Positions 32,799 to 40,648 of a stretch of 64,000 bases of DNA are shown here, in pieces. Within the stretch, counting starts at the first letter, position 1. Each line of letters opens with the position of its first letter. The position numbers and the translations under genes were made by a program. The notes beneath the pieces are model-generated. The model had not been told where the DNA came from. It was given only the letters and a program-made list of their open reading frames with translations, and did no database searches. This stretch comes from Allobosea sp035944375 (lineage in GTDB: Bacteria > Pseudomonadota > Alphaproteobacteria > Rhizobiales > Beijerinckiaceae): assembly GCF_035944375.1 (NCBI RefSeq), contig NZ_DASZBE010000043.1; one strand, written 5' to 3'.

Positions 32799-32808
32799 CG
32801 AGCCCCGC

Positions 32809-33672
32809 TCAACCGCGCAGGAGCGCCGCCCGGATCGTCGCCACGGATGTCTGGGTATGGGACTGGATGGTCAGCCCGAACTGATCTGGCCGCAATTGCC
32901 CGATCAGGTCGCGGACGCCGCGCTCGTCCAGCGCCGGGCCGGACCAGTAGGTCAGGCAGGCCGAGGTTTCGACCCGCTCATGCCGCTCTTCGAGGACCGG
33001 ATCGTTCGAGACCGCGGCGCCATAGGTCAGATATTCCGAGAAGTGGCGCTGGCGGGCCAGGACCTGCCACCAGGGCCGGCCATTCACCGCCTCGATCCGG
33101 TCCGCCATGGCGCGAACCGTCGTGCGGTCCCAGGTGATCATCGGCCCGATATAGTCGTCCCCCGGAAGCGGCGGCGTGACCAGACCCAGCGCCTTGTGGG
33201 CATTGTCGCGCCAGCGGACGTGGTGAGGCAACTCGGGAGTGATCGCGCGCCGGCGGGTGAAGAGCGGGACGCGGGCGGCCGTGGCGAGGCCCGACAGGTC
33301 CGCCGGGCGGCAGAGGCAGATGTCGGAGTCGATGCAGATCACCCGCTCGGCCGGCTGGGACAGCGTCACCGCGAATTTCCGCAGCTGCTGGAGATGCCAG
33401 CCATAGATCGGCAATCCGAGCCCGGGGCGCCAGAGATAGCGCCGCCCCCGCCAGCGCCCGGCCGTCCAGAAGCGCGGGAGCAGCGCCGAGGTCGCGAGCA
33501 CCTCGCGCTTCGGCCCGGCAAGGGGCGCAAACAGCGCCTGGTCCGCGTCGTCCACGACGATGAAGTGCCGCGCATGGCCCGTGCAGAAGCGGTCCATCGA
33601 GTCGCAGAGCAGCCTGCACCGCTCGAGATCGCCGTGATAGCTGGGCGTCACGACGGAAAGCTCACCGATCAT
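32809..33672 (-). CDS. DUF6492 family putative glycosyltransferase
   Basis: 287 residues. GELSVVTPSYHGDLERCRLLCDSMDRF is the starting strand-helix. HFIVVDDADQALF and VICIDSDICLCRPADL carry a DxD-like acidic site of a GT-A fold, and HHVRWRDNAHKALGL and YIGPMITWDR are typical of DUF6492. It has been proposed as a glycosyltransferase by fold, with an unknown sugar. It is encoded opposite to its neighbours: it converges on the GT2 gene with an 11-bp gap and diverges from the GT4 gene. Confidence 0.75.
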   Translation of the reverse strand: MIGELSVVTPSYHGDLERCRLLCDSMDRFCTGHARHFIVVDDADQALFAPLAGPKREVLATSALLPRFWTAGRWRGRRYLWRPGLGLPIYGWHLQQLRKFAVTLSQPAERVICIDSDICLCRPADLSGLATAARVPLFTRRRAITPELPHHVRWRDNAHKALGLVTPPLPGDDYIGPMITWDRTTVRAMADRIEAVNGRPWWQVLARQRHFSEYLTYGAAVSNDPVLEERHERVETSACLTYWSGPALDERGVRDLIGQLRPDQFGLTIQSHTQTSVATIRAALLRG

Positions 33673-33796
33673 CTGCCGTCCCTTGCCGCGCGATCCTCGC
33701 CCCGCCAGCGCCGCGATGCCGCCACAGGGCGATCCGTTAACGCGACAATCCTAATTTGACGTTGCACCCTTTCCGGACCGGACGGCCCTTCCGAGC

Positions 33797-34867
33797 ATGT
33801 CGAAGCGTTATCTCATCCTCCGCTCGGCGGCGATGGAGACCTGCGGGGTCGAGGAGTTCGCGCGGCAATTGGCGCAGCGCCTGCCCGGTCCCGCGGAGAC
33901 CTGGGTCCTCGGCGAGGGCTTTGGCCGGTTCCTGGCGCGGCTGCGCATGGTGGACGGCATCGTCCTGAATTTCCCGGTCGTCGCTTGGAAGCGGAAGCTC
34001 GTCTGGCCGGCGCTGACGGCGCTCGCCGCCCGGCTGCGCGGCAGGGAGGTGCTGGTCGTCCTGCATGAATGGGCGGCACTCGACTGGAAGCGCAGGCTCG
34101 TGCTGGCGCCGGTCATGGCGCTGGCGAGCCGGATCGTCTTCTCGGCGCCGGAGATCGCCACCGAATTCGCCCGAAGCCCGCTGTCGCGCGTCGCGACGGA
34201 CGACCGCGACGTCATCCCGATACCGCCCAACCTCAGGGCGCCGCCGCAACGGCGCGACTCGGCCGTGAGCCGGCGGCTCGACGAGGAGCGCGCCAAAGGG
34301 CGCATCATCCTCGCGCAGTTCGGCTCGATCTACCCGAAGAAGCAGTCCAAGGCGGTGCTGCAGGTCGCGGAGCGGCTGATCGCGCGCGGCCATGACGTGT
34401 TCACCGTCTTCATCGGCTCCTTCATCAAGGGCAGCGACGATGTCGAGGCGGATTTCCGGGGGAGCGTACAGGCCACCGGGCTGACCGATCGCGTGCTGGT
34501 GACCGGCTATGTCGGCGACGAGGCCGAGCTGTTTGCCCTCTTCGAGCGGGTCGACGTCTTCTGCTATGTCTTCGCCGAGGGCCTGACCTCGCGCCGCGCC
34601 AGCGTGCTCGCCGCCGCCCTGTTCGGCAAACCCGTCGTCGTCAACGCGCCGGCCGCAGCCGATGCGCTGCAGCACCACGGCCTCTACCTCAAGCTGATCG
34701 AGAAGGGCCTCATTCGCCTTGTCGCCATCGACGCCGACACCGACAGTCTGGCGCAGGCCGTCCTGAACGCGACCACTGACGCGCCCGCAGCGATCGACCT
34801 GACCTCGGAGCTCGACAGGCTGTGGCAGGCCGTCGGAGACGTCATCGCCCGCCGCCGAGGTGCCTGA
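33797..34867 (+). CDS. Glycosyltransferase family 4 (GT-B)
   Basis: 356 residues in two Rossmann-like halves. The C-terminal half has LAQFGSIYPKKQSKAVLQVAERL (start of Glycos_transf_1), VLVTGYVGDEAELFALFERVDVFCYVF and SVLAAALFGKPVVV. The expected EX7E motif is altered here (EGLTSRRASVLAA), so the donor-binding acid is not certain. The N-terminal acceptor half starts with YLILRSAAMETCGVEEFARQLA, typical of capsular GT4 enzymes. It probably acts on a lipid-linked EPS intermediate in the cytoplasm. Confidence 0.8.
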   Translation: MSKRYLILRSAAMETCGVEEFARQLAQRLPGPAETWVLGEGFGRFLARLRMVDGIVLNFPVVAWKRKLVWPALTALAARLRGREVLVVLHEWAALDWKRRLVLAPVMALASRIVFSAPEIATEFARSPLSRVATDDRDVIPIPPNLRAPPQRRDSAVSRRLDEERAKGRIILAQFGSIYPKKQSKAVLQVAERLIARGHDVFTVFIGSFIKGSDDVEADFRGSVQATGLTDRVLVTGYVGDEAELFALFERVDVFCYVFAEGLTSRRASVLAAALFGKPVVVNAPAAADALQHHGLYLKLIEKGLIRLVAIDADTDSLAQAVLNATTDAPAAIDLTSELDRLWQAVGDVIARRRGA

Positions 34868-34909
34868 GGCCGTCGGGAGCCCGATGAGCGGCGCGGCGGC
34901 CGGCTGGCG

Positions 34910-35698
34910 CTACTTCGAATGTCTCAGGATCTGCCAGAGCGCCACGAGGTTCGTCCGGAGATAGCGGCCGAGCAGGCGGCGCGGCTCCAGCATGGTGCGG
35001 TAGGCCCATTCCAGCCCCGCGGCCTGCATCCACTGCGGCGCCCGCGAATTGCGGCCCGAGAGGAAGTCGAACAGGCCGCCCGAGGTCTTGATGACGCCGA
35101 CCCCGCGCAGGCGGTCGAGATGGCGGGCGACGAAACGCTGCTCGAGCGGCACGCCGAAGCCGATCCACAGAATGTCCGGCCGCAGACGGGCGATCTCGTC
35201 GACGATCGCGATCTCCTCGTCCGGGGCGAAGTAGCCCGAGCGGGCGCCGACGAAGACGAGCCCGGGATAGGCCTGCTGGATCCGCTCGACCGCGGCGGCA
35301 TTGACCTCGGCGGTGCCGCCCAGGAAGTAGAAGCTGACGCCGGCCTGCTCCGCCAGCCTCGCGACGTCGTGGATCAGATCCGTCGTCGCGACGCGCTCGC
35401 GCAAGGGCACGCGCGCCACGAGCGACGACAGGCGGACCATTGGCATGCCGTCGGGATGGATCTGGTCGGCCTCGAGGAGAAGCGCCCGGAACGCCGGATC
35501 GTGCCGCGCCAGAGCGATGACCTGACCATTGGCCGAGGTCGAATAGAACGGCCTCTGCCCCTGGCCGCGCGCGTGCAGCGCGATTTCGACCAGGCGCTGC
35601 GCCGAGGCCTTGCGATCGAGCGTCGTGATCGGCAGCCCCCCGATGATCGTCACAGGCCCGCCTGTGAGGGGTTCGATGCCCGCTTCGCTGCTGTCCAT
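34910..35698 (-). CDS. WecG/TagA/CpsF family glycosyltransferase
   Basis: 262 residues with a GT26 domain throughout. Signatures are STSANGQVIALARHDPAFRALL, ADQIHPDGMPMV (the conserved Asp-Gly-x-Pro), FYFLGGTAEVNAAAVERI, GYFAPDEE and ILWIGFGVPLEQRFV. GVGVIKTSGGLFDFLSG ends the domain. Members transfer ManNAc, ManNAcA or glucuronic acid (GumK/GumM-like roles) to lipid-linked acceptors. The Met at 35698 gives the usual length. The longer open frame beyond it runs antisense to the acyltransferase gene and is not coding. It faces the GT4 gene tail to tail. Confidence 0.88.
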   Translation of the reverse strand: MDSSEAGIEPLTGGPVTIIGGLPITTLDRKASAQRLVEIALHARGQGQRPFYSTSANGQVIALARHDPAFRALLLEADQIHPDGMPMVRLSSLVARVPLRERVATTDLIHDVARLAEQAGVSFYFLGGTAEVNAAAVERIQQAYPGLVFVGARSGYFAPDEEIAIVDEIARLRPDILWIGFGVPLEQRFVARHLDRLRGVGVIKTSGGLFDFLSGRNSRAPQWMQAAGLEWAYRTMLEPRRLLGRYLRTNLVALWQILRHSK

Positions 35699-35778
35699 CT
35701 CGACTCGCGACCTCCGACCGCGGCTTGATCGCACAGGGCGGCGGCGGTTGCCATCGCCGCCCTCGGTTATCGCTAACG

Positions 35779-36816
35779 TCAGGCGCCGGCCTCGCGCGCC
35801 CGCAGCTCGCCCGTCGCTTGGCGGAACTGGCGGGTGAGCGGCTTCTCGACCATGCGGTAAACGATCGCCGCCACGAGCAGGGCGAAGAGCGCGGCGACGA
35901 CCGGATAGGCCCAGGACAGATCGAAGCCGGATCGCGCCCCCAGCCGCACGAAGAGGGTGGTGACCATGGGCAGTGCGATCACATGGGTCAGGTAGAGCGA
36001 ATAGGACATGTCGCCGAGATGGAGGCCGGGCCGGAAGACCGACTGCCGGGCCCTGGCCTCGAACTGGAGGCTGCCGAGCACCAGCAGCAGCGCGGGCAGG
36101 CCGGACGCCAGCGACCGGGGAAGGGCGGTGCCGGCCATCCACAGCACCGAACCGATCGACAGGGCGATCAGAAGCATGCCCGCCGCCGCGCCCAGCGGCC
36201 GGCGATGCGTGAACACATGGCCGGCCAGAAGCCCGAACAGGAACTCGAGGACGATGTCGTTGCCGTAGAAGGCGAGGGCCGTCGTCGGCTGCGCGACCTG
36301 CACGGCGACCAGCACGCCGATGACGATCGCCGAGGTCAGCAGGACGCGATACCGGCGCGGCGCCAGGAGGCCGATCGCCACGGCGACGTAGAAATACATC
36401 TCGTAGTTGAGCGTCCAGCCCGGGATCAGCACCGGCCAGAGGCCGGGATAGGCTGGATTTGTCCAAGGGAGAAACAGGAGCGACGCGAGCACATGGTTCG
36501 CCTCGAGGCTCGTGCTGGCGAGCATGCTGGGCACGACAGAGGCCGCAGCGACGATCACCGCCGTGATCGCCCAGTAGAGCGGCACGACCCGCACCGCCCG
36601 CCTCGTCAGGAAGTTCAGCGGCCTCGCGTCGATGTCGATCGCCGCGACATACATGATGAATCCGCTGATCACGAAAAAGATGTCGACGCCCCAGTTGCCG
36701 ATCTCGGCCCAGGGCAACTGCGCTCCCGGGGAAATTCTGGCGATCTGCGTGTCGAGGTGCGTGTAGACCACCAGCGCCGCCGCGAGCCCGCGCAGATACT
36801 GGATCACGATCACCAT
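35779..36816 (-). CDS. Acyltransferase 3 (OafA/ExoZ-like)
   Basis: 345 residues with about ten transmembrane helices. The family's opening motif is QYLRGLAAALVVYTHL, where the His and Arg are needed for activity in known members. GVDIFFVISGFIMY is the second signature, and SYSLYLTHVIALPMV lies near the end. It would O-acetylate or succinylate the EPS repeat unit at the inner membrane, as ExoZ does for succinoglycan. The ATG at 36816 is preferred over an upstream TTG at 36888. It lies upstream of the WecG-type gene on the same strand. Confidence 0.88.
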   Translation of the reverse strand: MVIVIQYLRGLAAALVVYTHLDTQIARISPGAQLPWAEIGNWGVDIFFVISGFIMYVAAIDIDARPLNFLTRRAVRVVPLYWAITAVIVAAASVVPSMLASTSLEANHVLASLLFLPWTNPAYPGLWPVLIPGWTLNYEMYFYVAVAIGLLAPRRYRVLLTSAIVIGVLVAVQVAQPTTALAFYGNDIVLEFLFGLLAGHVFTHRRPLGAAAGMLLIALSIGSVLWMAGTALPRSLASGLPALLLVLGSLQFEARARQSVFRPGLHLGDMSYSLYLTHVIALPMVTTLFVRLGARSGFDLSWAYPVVAALFALLVAAIVYRMVEKPLTRQFRQATGELRAREAGA

Positions 36817-37350
36817 CGGGAGATGATCCTTAGGCAAGAAGAACCGGCTCGCGAAAAAATGAAGCGCCCTTTTAGGGTCAATGACCAAGGGGAACAGCCA
36901 CCCTCATCGGGCTGAACGCCAATTGGAGCGATGTCGGAGCGGCCTGTCGCGAAGCGGATGTTGTGAGCCACGCGTGGCAGATCCTTCTGGAGGGCGATCG
37001 CGCGGCGCTTCGCGTGTCTGGCGTCATAGCCTCCGGCGGGGGCCAACTCCACAACGTCTTGTCATTAGCGTTAGCGCCGCGCGTTGCAGACCCGGGAGCG
37101 CTGACAAGGGCGCTCGGCGGATGGTCGTGACGTGACAATGATTGAGATGCCGCCCGTCCGGATTGGAGCAGGCTGACACGGCTGCCGCCGTTCGGTCCGG
37201 GCCGGCGGCTGCTTTGTCGCGATCGCCCATGCAGGCAGGCGCGGTCTCGCGCGCGATCGAGACGGGGCGCGGCCAGGTCCTGTTGCGGCGCGACAGCGGT
37301 TGCCGCGGCGGGGCGCCGTGCTGACGCGGCAGGGCAGGCCGGCCCCGTCT
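36817..37350. other. 534-bp intergenic region at the right edge of the EPS block
   Basis: No ORF with coding character, RNA gene or repeat was recognised. It includes an A-rich stretch (GCGAAAAAATGAAG, about 36851-36864) and a TTAGCGTTAGCG motif (about 37067-37078) that may belong to the promoter of the acyltransferase gene. Short open frames here have no ribosome site or recognisable domain. Confidence 0.4.
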
Positions 37351-37818
37351 TCAAGCCCTCGCCATGGCGGCAAAGGCGCCGGCCGCGACCGGATCGACGC
37401 CGAGCTGCCGGCAGATCTTCACCAGCGCCGACTGCTCCTCGACGATGTAGTGGCCATCCGCCTCACCGATCAGCCGGCAGGTCTCGACCAGGGTCTGGGC
37501 GAAGCGCGCCTTGCCCTGGAGCCGGGCGATCGTCGACAGCGCGGCTCGCTCGCCGGTTGAAGGGTCGATCTCGAAACGGGCGGTCGCATGCTCGAACTCG
37601 GCCAGCAACTCGCTGCGCGAGCGTTCGTCGACGAGCCCGAAGCGGGAGAGCGACGCCGCCATGCTGTCATGCTCGGCCGGGCGCACGACGCCGTCGGCAT
37701 AGGCGATCAGGGCGCAGGCGGCCGCGATCGTCTCGATCTGCAGGCTGGCCTCCTCGTCGTGCCAGAGGTCGAGATCGCGCTTCAGATCGGCCTGGGTGCG
37801 GTGGGAACGGGTCGGCAT
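37351..37818 (-). CDS. TerB-family protein
   Basis: 155 residues, all-helical TerB/DjlA-N domain. IETIAAACALIAYADGVVRPAEHDSM carries the acidic D-G-x-x-x-x-E/A-E metal-site pattern, and TCRLIGEADGHYIVEEQSALVKICRQLGV is the second, equivalent half. TerB proteins are linked to tellurite resistance and membrane stress, with an uncertain mechanism. It is third in a tight three-gene minus-strand operon (3-bp gaps) with a small membrane protein and DUF4112. Confidence 0.8.
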   Translation of the reverse strand: MPTRSHRTQADLKRDLDLWHDEEASLQIETIAAACALIAYADGVVRPAEHDSMAASLSRFGLVDERSRSELLAEFEHATARFEIDPSTGERAALSTIARLQGKARFAQTLVETCRLIGEADGHYIVEEQSALVKICRQLGVDPVAAGAFAAMARA

Positions 37819-37821
37819 GGC

Positions 37822-38133
37822 TCAGGCCCTCCAGTTGCGGGGATGGGACAGGGACGGGCGGCGCCGTCCCAGGACGCGGTTGGCGAGGCCGACGAGGCCC
37901 AGGATGAGGATGGCGCCGAGTGCCCAGATGATGATGACGATGATCTCGCTCGCATTGCCGAGGCTGCGGAACGCCCAGGACACCGTTTCGACGATCTCGG
38001 GCACGCCCGAGACCTGGTCGGCATTGGCCGCGGCCCAGTTGCTGGTCCAGTCGAGCAGGGCGTGACCGCCCCAGGCGAGGAGACTCCACAGCCCCAGAAC
38101 AGCGAGGCCGCCCAGCCAGATTACGTTGCGCAT
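37822..38133 (-). CDS. Small hypothetical membrane protein
   Basis: 103 residues with two transmembrane helices: VIWLGGLAVLGLWSLLAWG at the N-terminus and EIIVIIIWALGAILILGLVGLA near the C-terminus. Between them is an amphipathic stretch (ADQVSGVPEIVETVSWAFRSLG), and the tail is basic (RRRPSLSHPRNWRA). No family was recognised. It sits between DUF4112 and TerB genes with 3-bp spacings, so it is probably translated in series with them and acts in the same membrane process. Confidence 0.65.
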   Translation of the reverse strand: MRNVIWLGGLAVLGLWSLLAWGGHALLDWTSNWAAANADQVSGVPEIVETVSWAFRSLGNASEIIVIIIWALGAILILGLVGLANRVLGRRRPSLSHPRNWRA

Positions 38134-38136
38134 CGC

Positions 38137-38541
38137 TCAGCCCCTCCCGGAGAAGGCGCTGTGCTGCGTCCCGTCGACCGCGCGCAGATGGCGCCGCAGT
38201 TCGTCGATGTTCTTGAGGTTGGCGCGGTAAAAGGCGTCGCCGAACCAGCCGACCACCGGGACTGCGCTGATCGCCAGGTCGATGCCGACACGTCCCGCCA
38301 TGCGGCAGACCGTCAGCGTCGGCAAGCCATGGCGCCTCGCCTCATAGACGAGATAGGCCGAGACGCCCTTGGCGATGACGGTGCCGACGCCGGGGATGAC
38401 GTTCAGCAGCGCGTCGGCGCCGATGCGGACCTGCGTGCCGGGTACGCGGATGGCCGAGTCGAGCAGCCTTGCGATGGCGTCCAGACGTTCGAGGATTTCG
38501 GCCCGCGAGCGGGCGGGTGACAGGTCGTAGGCGATCGACAT
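38137..38541 (-). CDS. DUF4112 family protein
   Basis: 134 residues. The family core is LDSAIRVPGTQVRIGADALLNVIPGVGTVIAKGVSAYLVYEARRHG followed by MAGRVGIDLAISAVPVVGWFGDAFYRANLKNIDEL. It is thus a short membrane-associated protein with two semi-hydrophobic helices. Function unknown. The Met at 38541 is chosen because homologues begin shortly before the LDxIAxLLD segment. It is the first gene of the operon with the small membrane protein and TerB. Confidence 0.8.
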   Translation of the reverse strand: MSIAYDLSPARSRAEILERLDAIARLLDSAIRVPGTQVRIGADALLNVIPGVGTVIAKGVSAYLVYEARRHGLPTLTVCRMAGRVGIDLAISAVPVVGWFGDAFYRANLKNIDELRRHLRAVDGTQHSAFSGRG

Positions 38542-38594
38542 GGCGTCGGTGCTCCCAAGATCGGAGCGCAAACAGCGCTCGTCAGGTGGAAGAG

Positions 38595-38800
38595 TCCGAC
38601 ATCGCAGCGTCGCTGCCAGAGGGGCCCGGACCCGGGTTCCTCCCGGAGATTGGGAGTCGGATCGCATGCGTCAAGAGCGGGTCGGGGGTATTATTTTTGC
38701 ATGACATCGCTTGACCGGCGACAGGCCGGTTCCCACCTCGGGTGCACCCGCTGATCCGGGCCCCTCTGGCGAGCGCTGCCGGCGCGTTCGCGATGTCGGA
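38595..38800. repeat. MITE-like inverted repeat pair
   Basis: Left arm 38595-38630 and right arm 38755-38800 are imperfect inverted copies. Both carry TCCGACATCGC at the outer end and CCAGAGGGGCCCGGA at the inner end; the right arm has about 10 extra bases. The 124-bp centre has no coding content. It sits between the DUF4112 start and the terC-like remnant, as expected if an insertion event broke that gene. Confidence 0.5.
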
Positions 38801-39011
38801 TCGTTTCCGATGTCGCGCCCGGCTGACGGTCGATCATGGATGTCGCCTTCTTCGCCGCATCGGCTCGAAGATTTTCATCGCCGACCTGCTCGGGCTGGAG
38901 AAATTCCCGCCGGCCATTTCGCTCGGCGTCACGCTCGGCATCATCGCCGCCGGCATCGTCTGGAGCCTGTTCAGGACGCGCAGTGGCGCCCCGCGGACGG
39001 ATGCGGCCTAA
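38742..39011 (+). pseudogene. 3' remnant of a TerC-family gene
   Basis: The last 45 codons read IGSKIFIADLLGLEKFPP, then a hydrophobic helix (AISLGVTLGIIAAGIVWSLF) and RTR. This matches the C-terminal end of TerC-type membrane proteins (G-x-K-x-x-x-x-D...K-x-P...S-L-G-V). The preceding frame (from 38742) is not TerC-like, and the other roughly 200-300 residues with the remaining helices are absent. I therefore read it as a decayed gene next to the TerB gene rather than a functional small protein. No ribosome site supports a new start. A small membrane protein of its own is the alternative. Confidence 0.45.
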
Positions 39012-39014
39012 GCC

Positions 39015-39695
39015 TCAGGCTGCGATCGCCCGTTTCAGCCCGCGGATCGCGGCTTCCGGCGTGGTCACGACGCGAAGCCCGGTCGCCGCCTCGATGGCGG
39101 GGCGGGCGCGGGCCAGCGAGAATTGCCCGAGGATCAGGGTGTCGATCCCCGAGAGCTTGGCGGCGGCCTCGGCCGCCAGCCGGTCGTGGGTGGCACCGTC
39201 GCCGGCCTTCAGCGCCGCGAGAGCCCCTTCGACCATCACGCCGGTCACCACGACGGGGCCGCCCGCCATCTCGCGGATCTCCTGCGTGAGGGAGGGCAGG
39301 GACGGGGCGAAGGTCACCATCAGCCCGATCCGCCCGCCCAGGGCCAGCGCCTCGGCGAAAGCGGATTCGTTGGGCCGCAGCACCGGGATCGGCAGGGCCC
39401 GCTTCACGGCGTCGATGGCCGGCCCGAAGGCCGAGCAGGTGAAGAGGATGGCCCTGGCCGGCCCACTCGTGGCTTCCGTCGCCGCCGCATAGCGCCCGAG
39501 CGTCAGGAACCGCTCGGTCATCGCCTCATCGAGGCGTCCGCGCGCTGCGAGATCGGTGGCGAGCGAGGTGTCGAGCAGATCGAAGGCTTGGGCTTCCGGC
39601 CAGTGCGCGGCGAAGGCGGCCCGTGCCGGCAGCACGGATTCCTCCAGCGCGTGAATGAGCGCGATGCGCGGGGCGGGTTCGGCAATCGGCGTCAT
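39015..39695 (-). CDS. Aspartate/glutamate racemase superfamily protein, single-Cys type
   Basis: 226 residues. AILFTCSAFGPAIDAVKRALPIPVLRPNE carries the first catalytic Cys (C87). The second, normally in an ILGC motif, is replaced by Gln (LILGQFSLAR). This one-Cys arrangement is seen in decarboxylase-like or isomerase-like members rather than true racemases. The substrate is unknown. It is last in the minus-strand operon dehydratase-SBP-dehydrogenase-racemase, so a role with a sugar acid or hydroxy-acid is inferred. Confidence 0.75.
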   Translation of the reverse strand: MTPIAEPAPRIALIHALEESVLPARAAFAAHWPEAQAFDLLDTSLATDLAARGRLDEAMTERFLTLGRYAAATEATSGPARAILFTCSAFGPAIDAVKRALPIPVLRPNESAFAEALALGGRIGLMVTFAPSLPSLTQEIREMAGGPVVVTGVMVEGALAALKAGDGATHDRLAAEAAAKLSGIDTLILGQFSLARARPAIEAATGLRVVTTPEAAIRGLKRAIAA

Positions 39696-39711
39696 CGGGT
39701 CGTTGGCCTCG

Positions 39712-40629
39712 TCACTCGCTGACCAGCATGCGGGCCTTCAGCACGGCCAGCAGACCTGCGTCGCGGCGCGCTTCCAGTTCGGCGATACTGCGCCCCTGCG
39801 CCTCCTCGGCGACGCCCGCCACGATCTTCGCCTGCGTCTCGGCATCGAGCGAGGGCGCGCCGAGCGACTGCCAGCGCCGCACCTGGCTCGGGCCCAGATG
39901 GGCGAGATAGCCGGCGATGCCGCCTTCGCCGCCGCCGAGATGATAGGTCATGTGCGGCCCCATCAGCGCCCAGCGCAGGCCGGGGCCGTTGCACAGGGCG
40001 GCGTCGATGTCGGCGACGCTCGCGACGCCCTGTTCGACGAGATAGACGGCCTCGCGATAGAGCGCCGAGGCCAGCCGGTTGGCGATATGGCCGGGCATTT
40101 CGCGGTTGAGCACCACCGGCCGGCGCCCGAGCCCGCGATAGAAGGCGGCGGCCTGTTCGACGACGCCCTCATCCGCGCCGACGATCTCGACCAGCGGCAC
40201 GAGATGCGGCGGGTTGAAGGGATGCGCGACCACGACCCGCTCGGGACGGGCGCAATCGGCGACGATCGCGCTGCGCACCAGCGCCGAGGTCGAGCTGGCG
40301 ATGATCGCGTCCGGCGGAAGAAGGGCGTCGATCTGCGCCAGCAGCGTGCGCTTGACCGTCTCGTTCTCCGGCCCATTCTCCTGGACGAAGCCCGCGCCGG
40401 CCAGCGCCACCGCGAGATCGGTCGAGAAGGAGACGGCGCCGTTTCCCGTGAGGCCGAGTTCCGTCAGCTGGGTCCGCGCCCGCTCGACATGGCCGAGGAA
40501 GCGCTCGCGCGCCGCCTCATGCGGATCATAGGCGCTGACGCTGAGGCCATGGGCGCTGGCGAGCGCCGCCCAGCTCGCGCCGATCATGCCGGCGCCGACG
40601 ATGGCGAGATGCTGGACGGGCTGGTTCAT
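39712..40629 (-). CDS. 3-hydroxyacyl-CoA dehydrogenase family protein (carnitine/gulonate dehydrogenase-like)
   Basis: 305 residues. LAIVGAGMIGASWAALASAHGLSVSAYD is the NAD-binding Rossmann motif with Asp for NAD preference. IIASSTSAL and VVVAHPFNPPHLVPLVEIVG hold the catalytic His, and PGHIANRLASALYREAVYLVEQGVAS starts the C-terminal helical domain. The short form with this C-terminus groups with L-gulonate 3-dehydrogenase and carnitine dehydrogenase rather than beta-oxidation enzymes. In this operon oxidation of a 3-hydroxy sugar acid is plausible. 16 bp separate it from the racemase-family gene. Confidence 0.82.
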   Translation of the reverse strand: MNQPVQHLAIVGAGMIGASWAALASAHGLSVSAYDPHEAARERFLGHVERARTQLTELGLTGNGAVSFSTDLAVALAGAGFVQENGPENETVKRTLLAQIDALLPPDAIIASSTSALVRSAIVADCARPERVVVAHPFNPPHLVPLVEIVGADEGVVEQAAAFYRGLGRRPVVLNREMPGHIANRLASALYREAVYLVEQGVASVADIDAALCNGPGLRWALMGPHMTYHLGGGEGGIAGYLAHLGPSQVRRWQSLGAPSLDAETQAKIVAGVAEEAQGRSIAELEARRDAGLLAVLKARMLVSE

Positions 40630-40648
40630 GACGGTCGGACCTGTGGGC

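Noticed and set aside
36881..37324. Short ORFs in the gap between the acyltransferase and TerB genes
   Set aside because: They are 60-160 codons long with no ribosome site, domain or coding-like composition, and conflicting frames are open on both strands.
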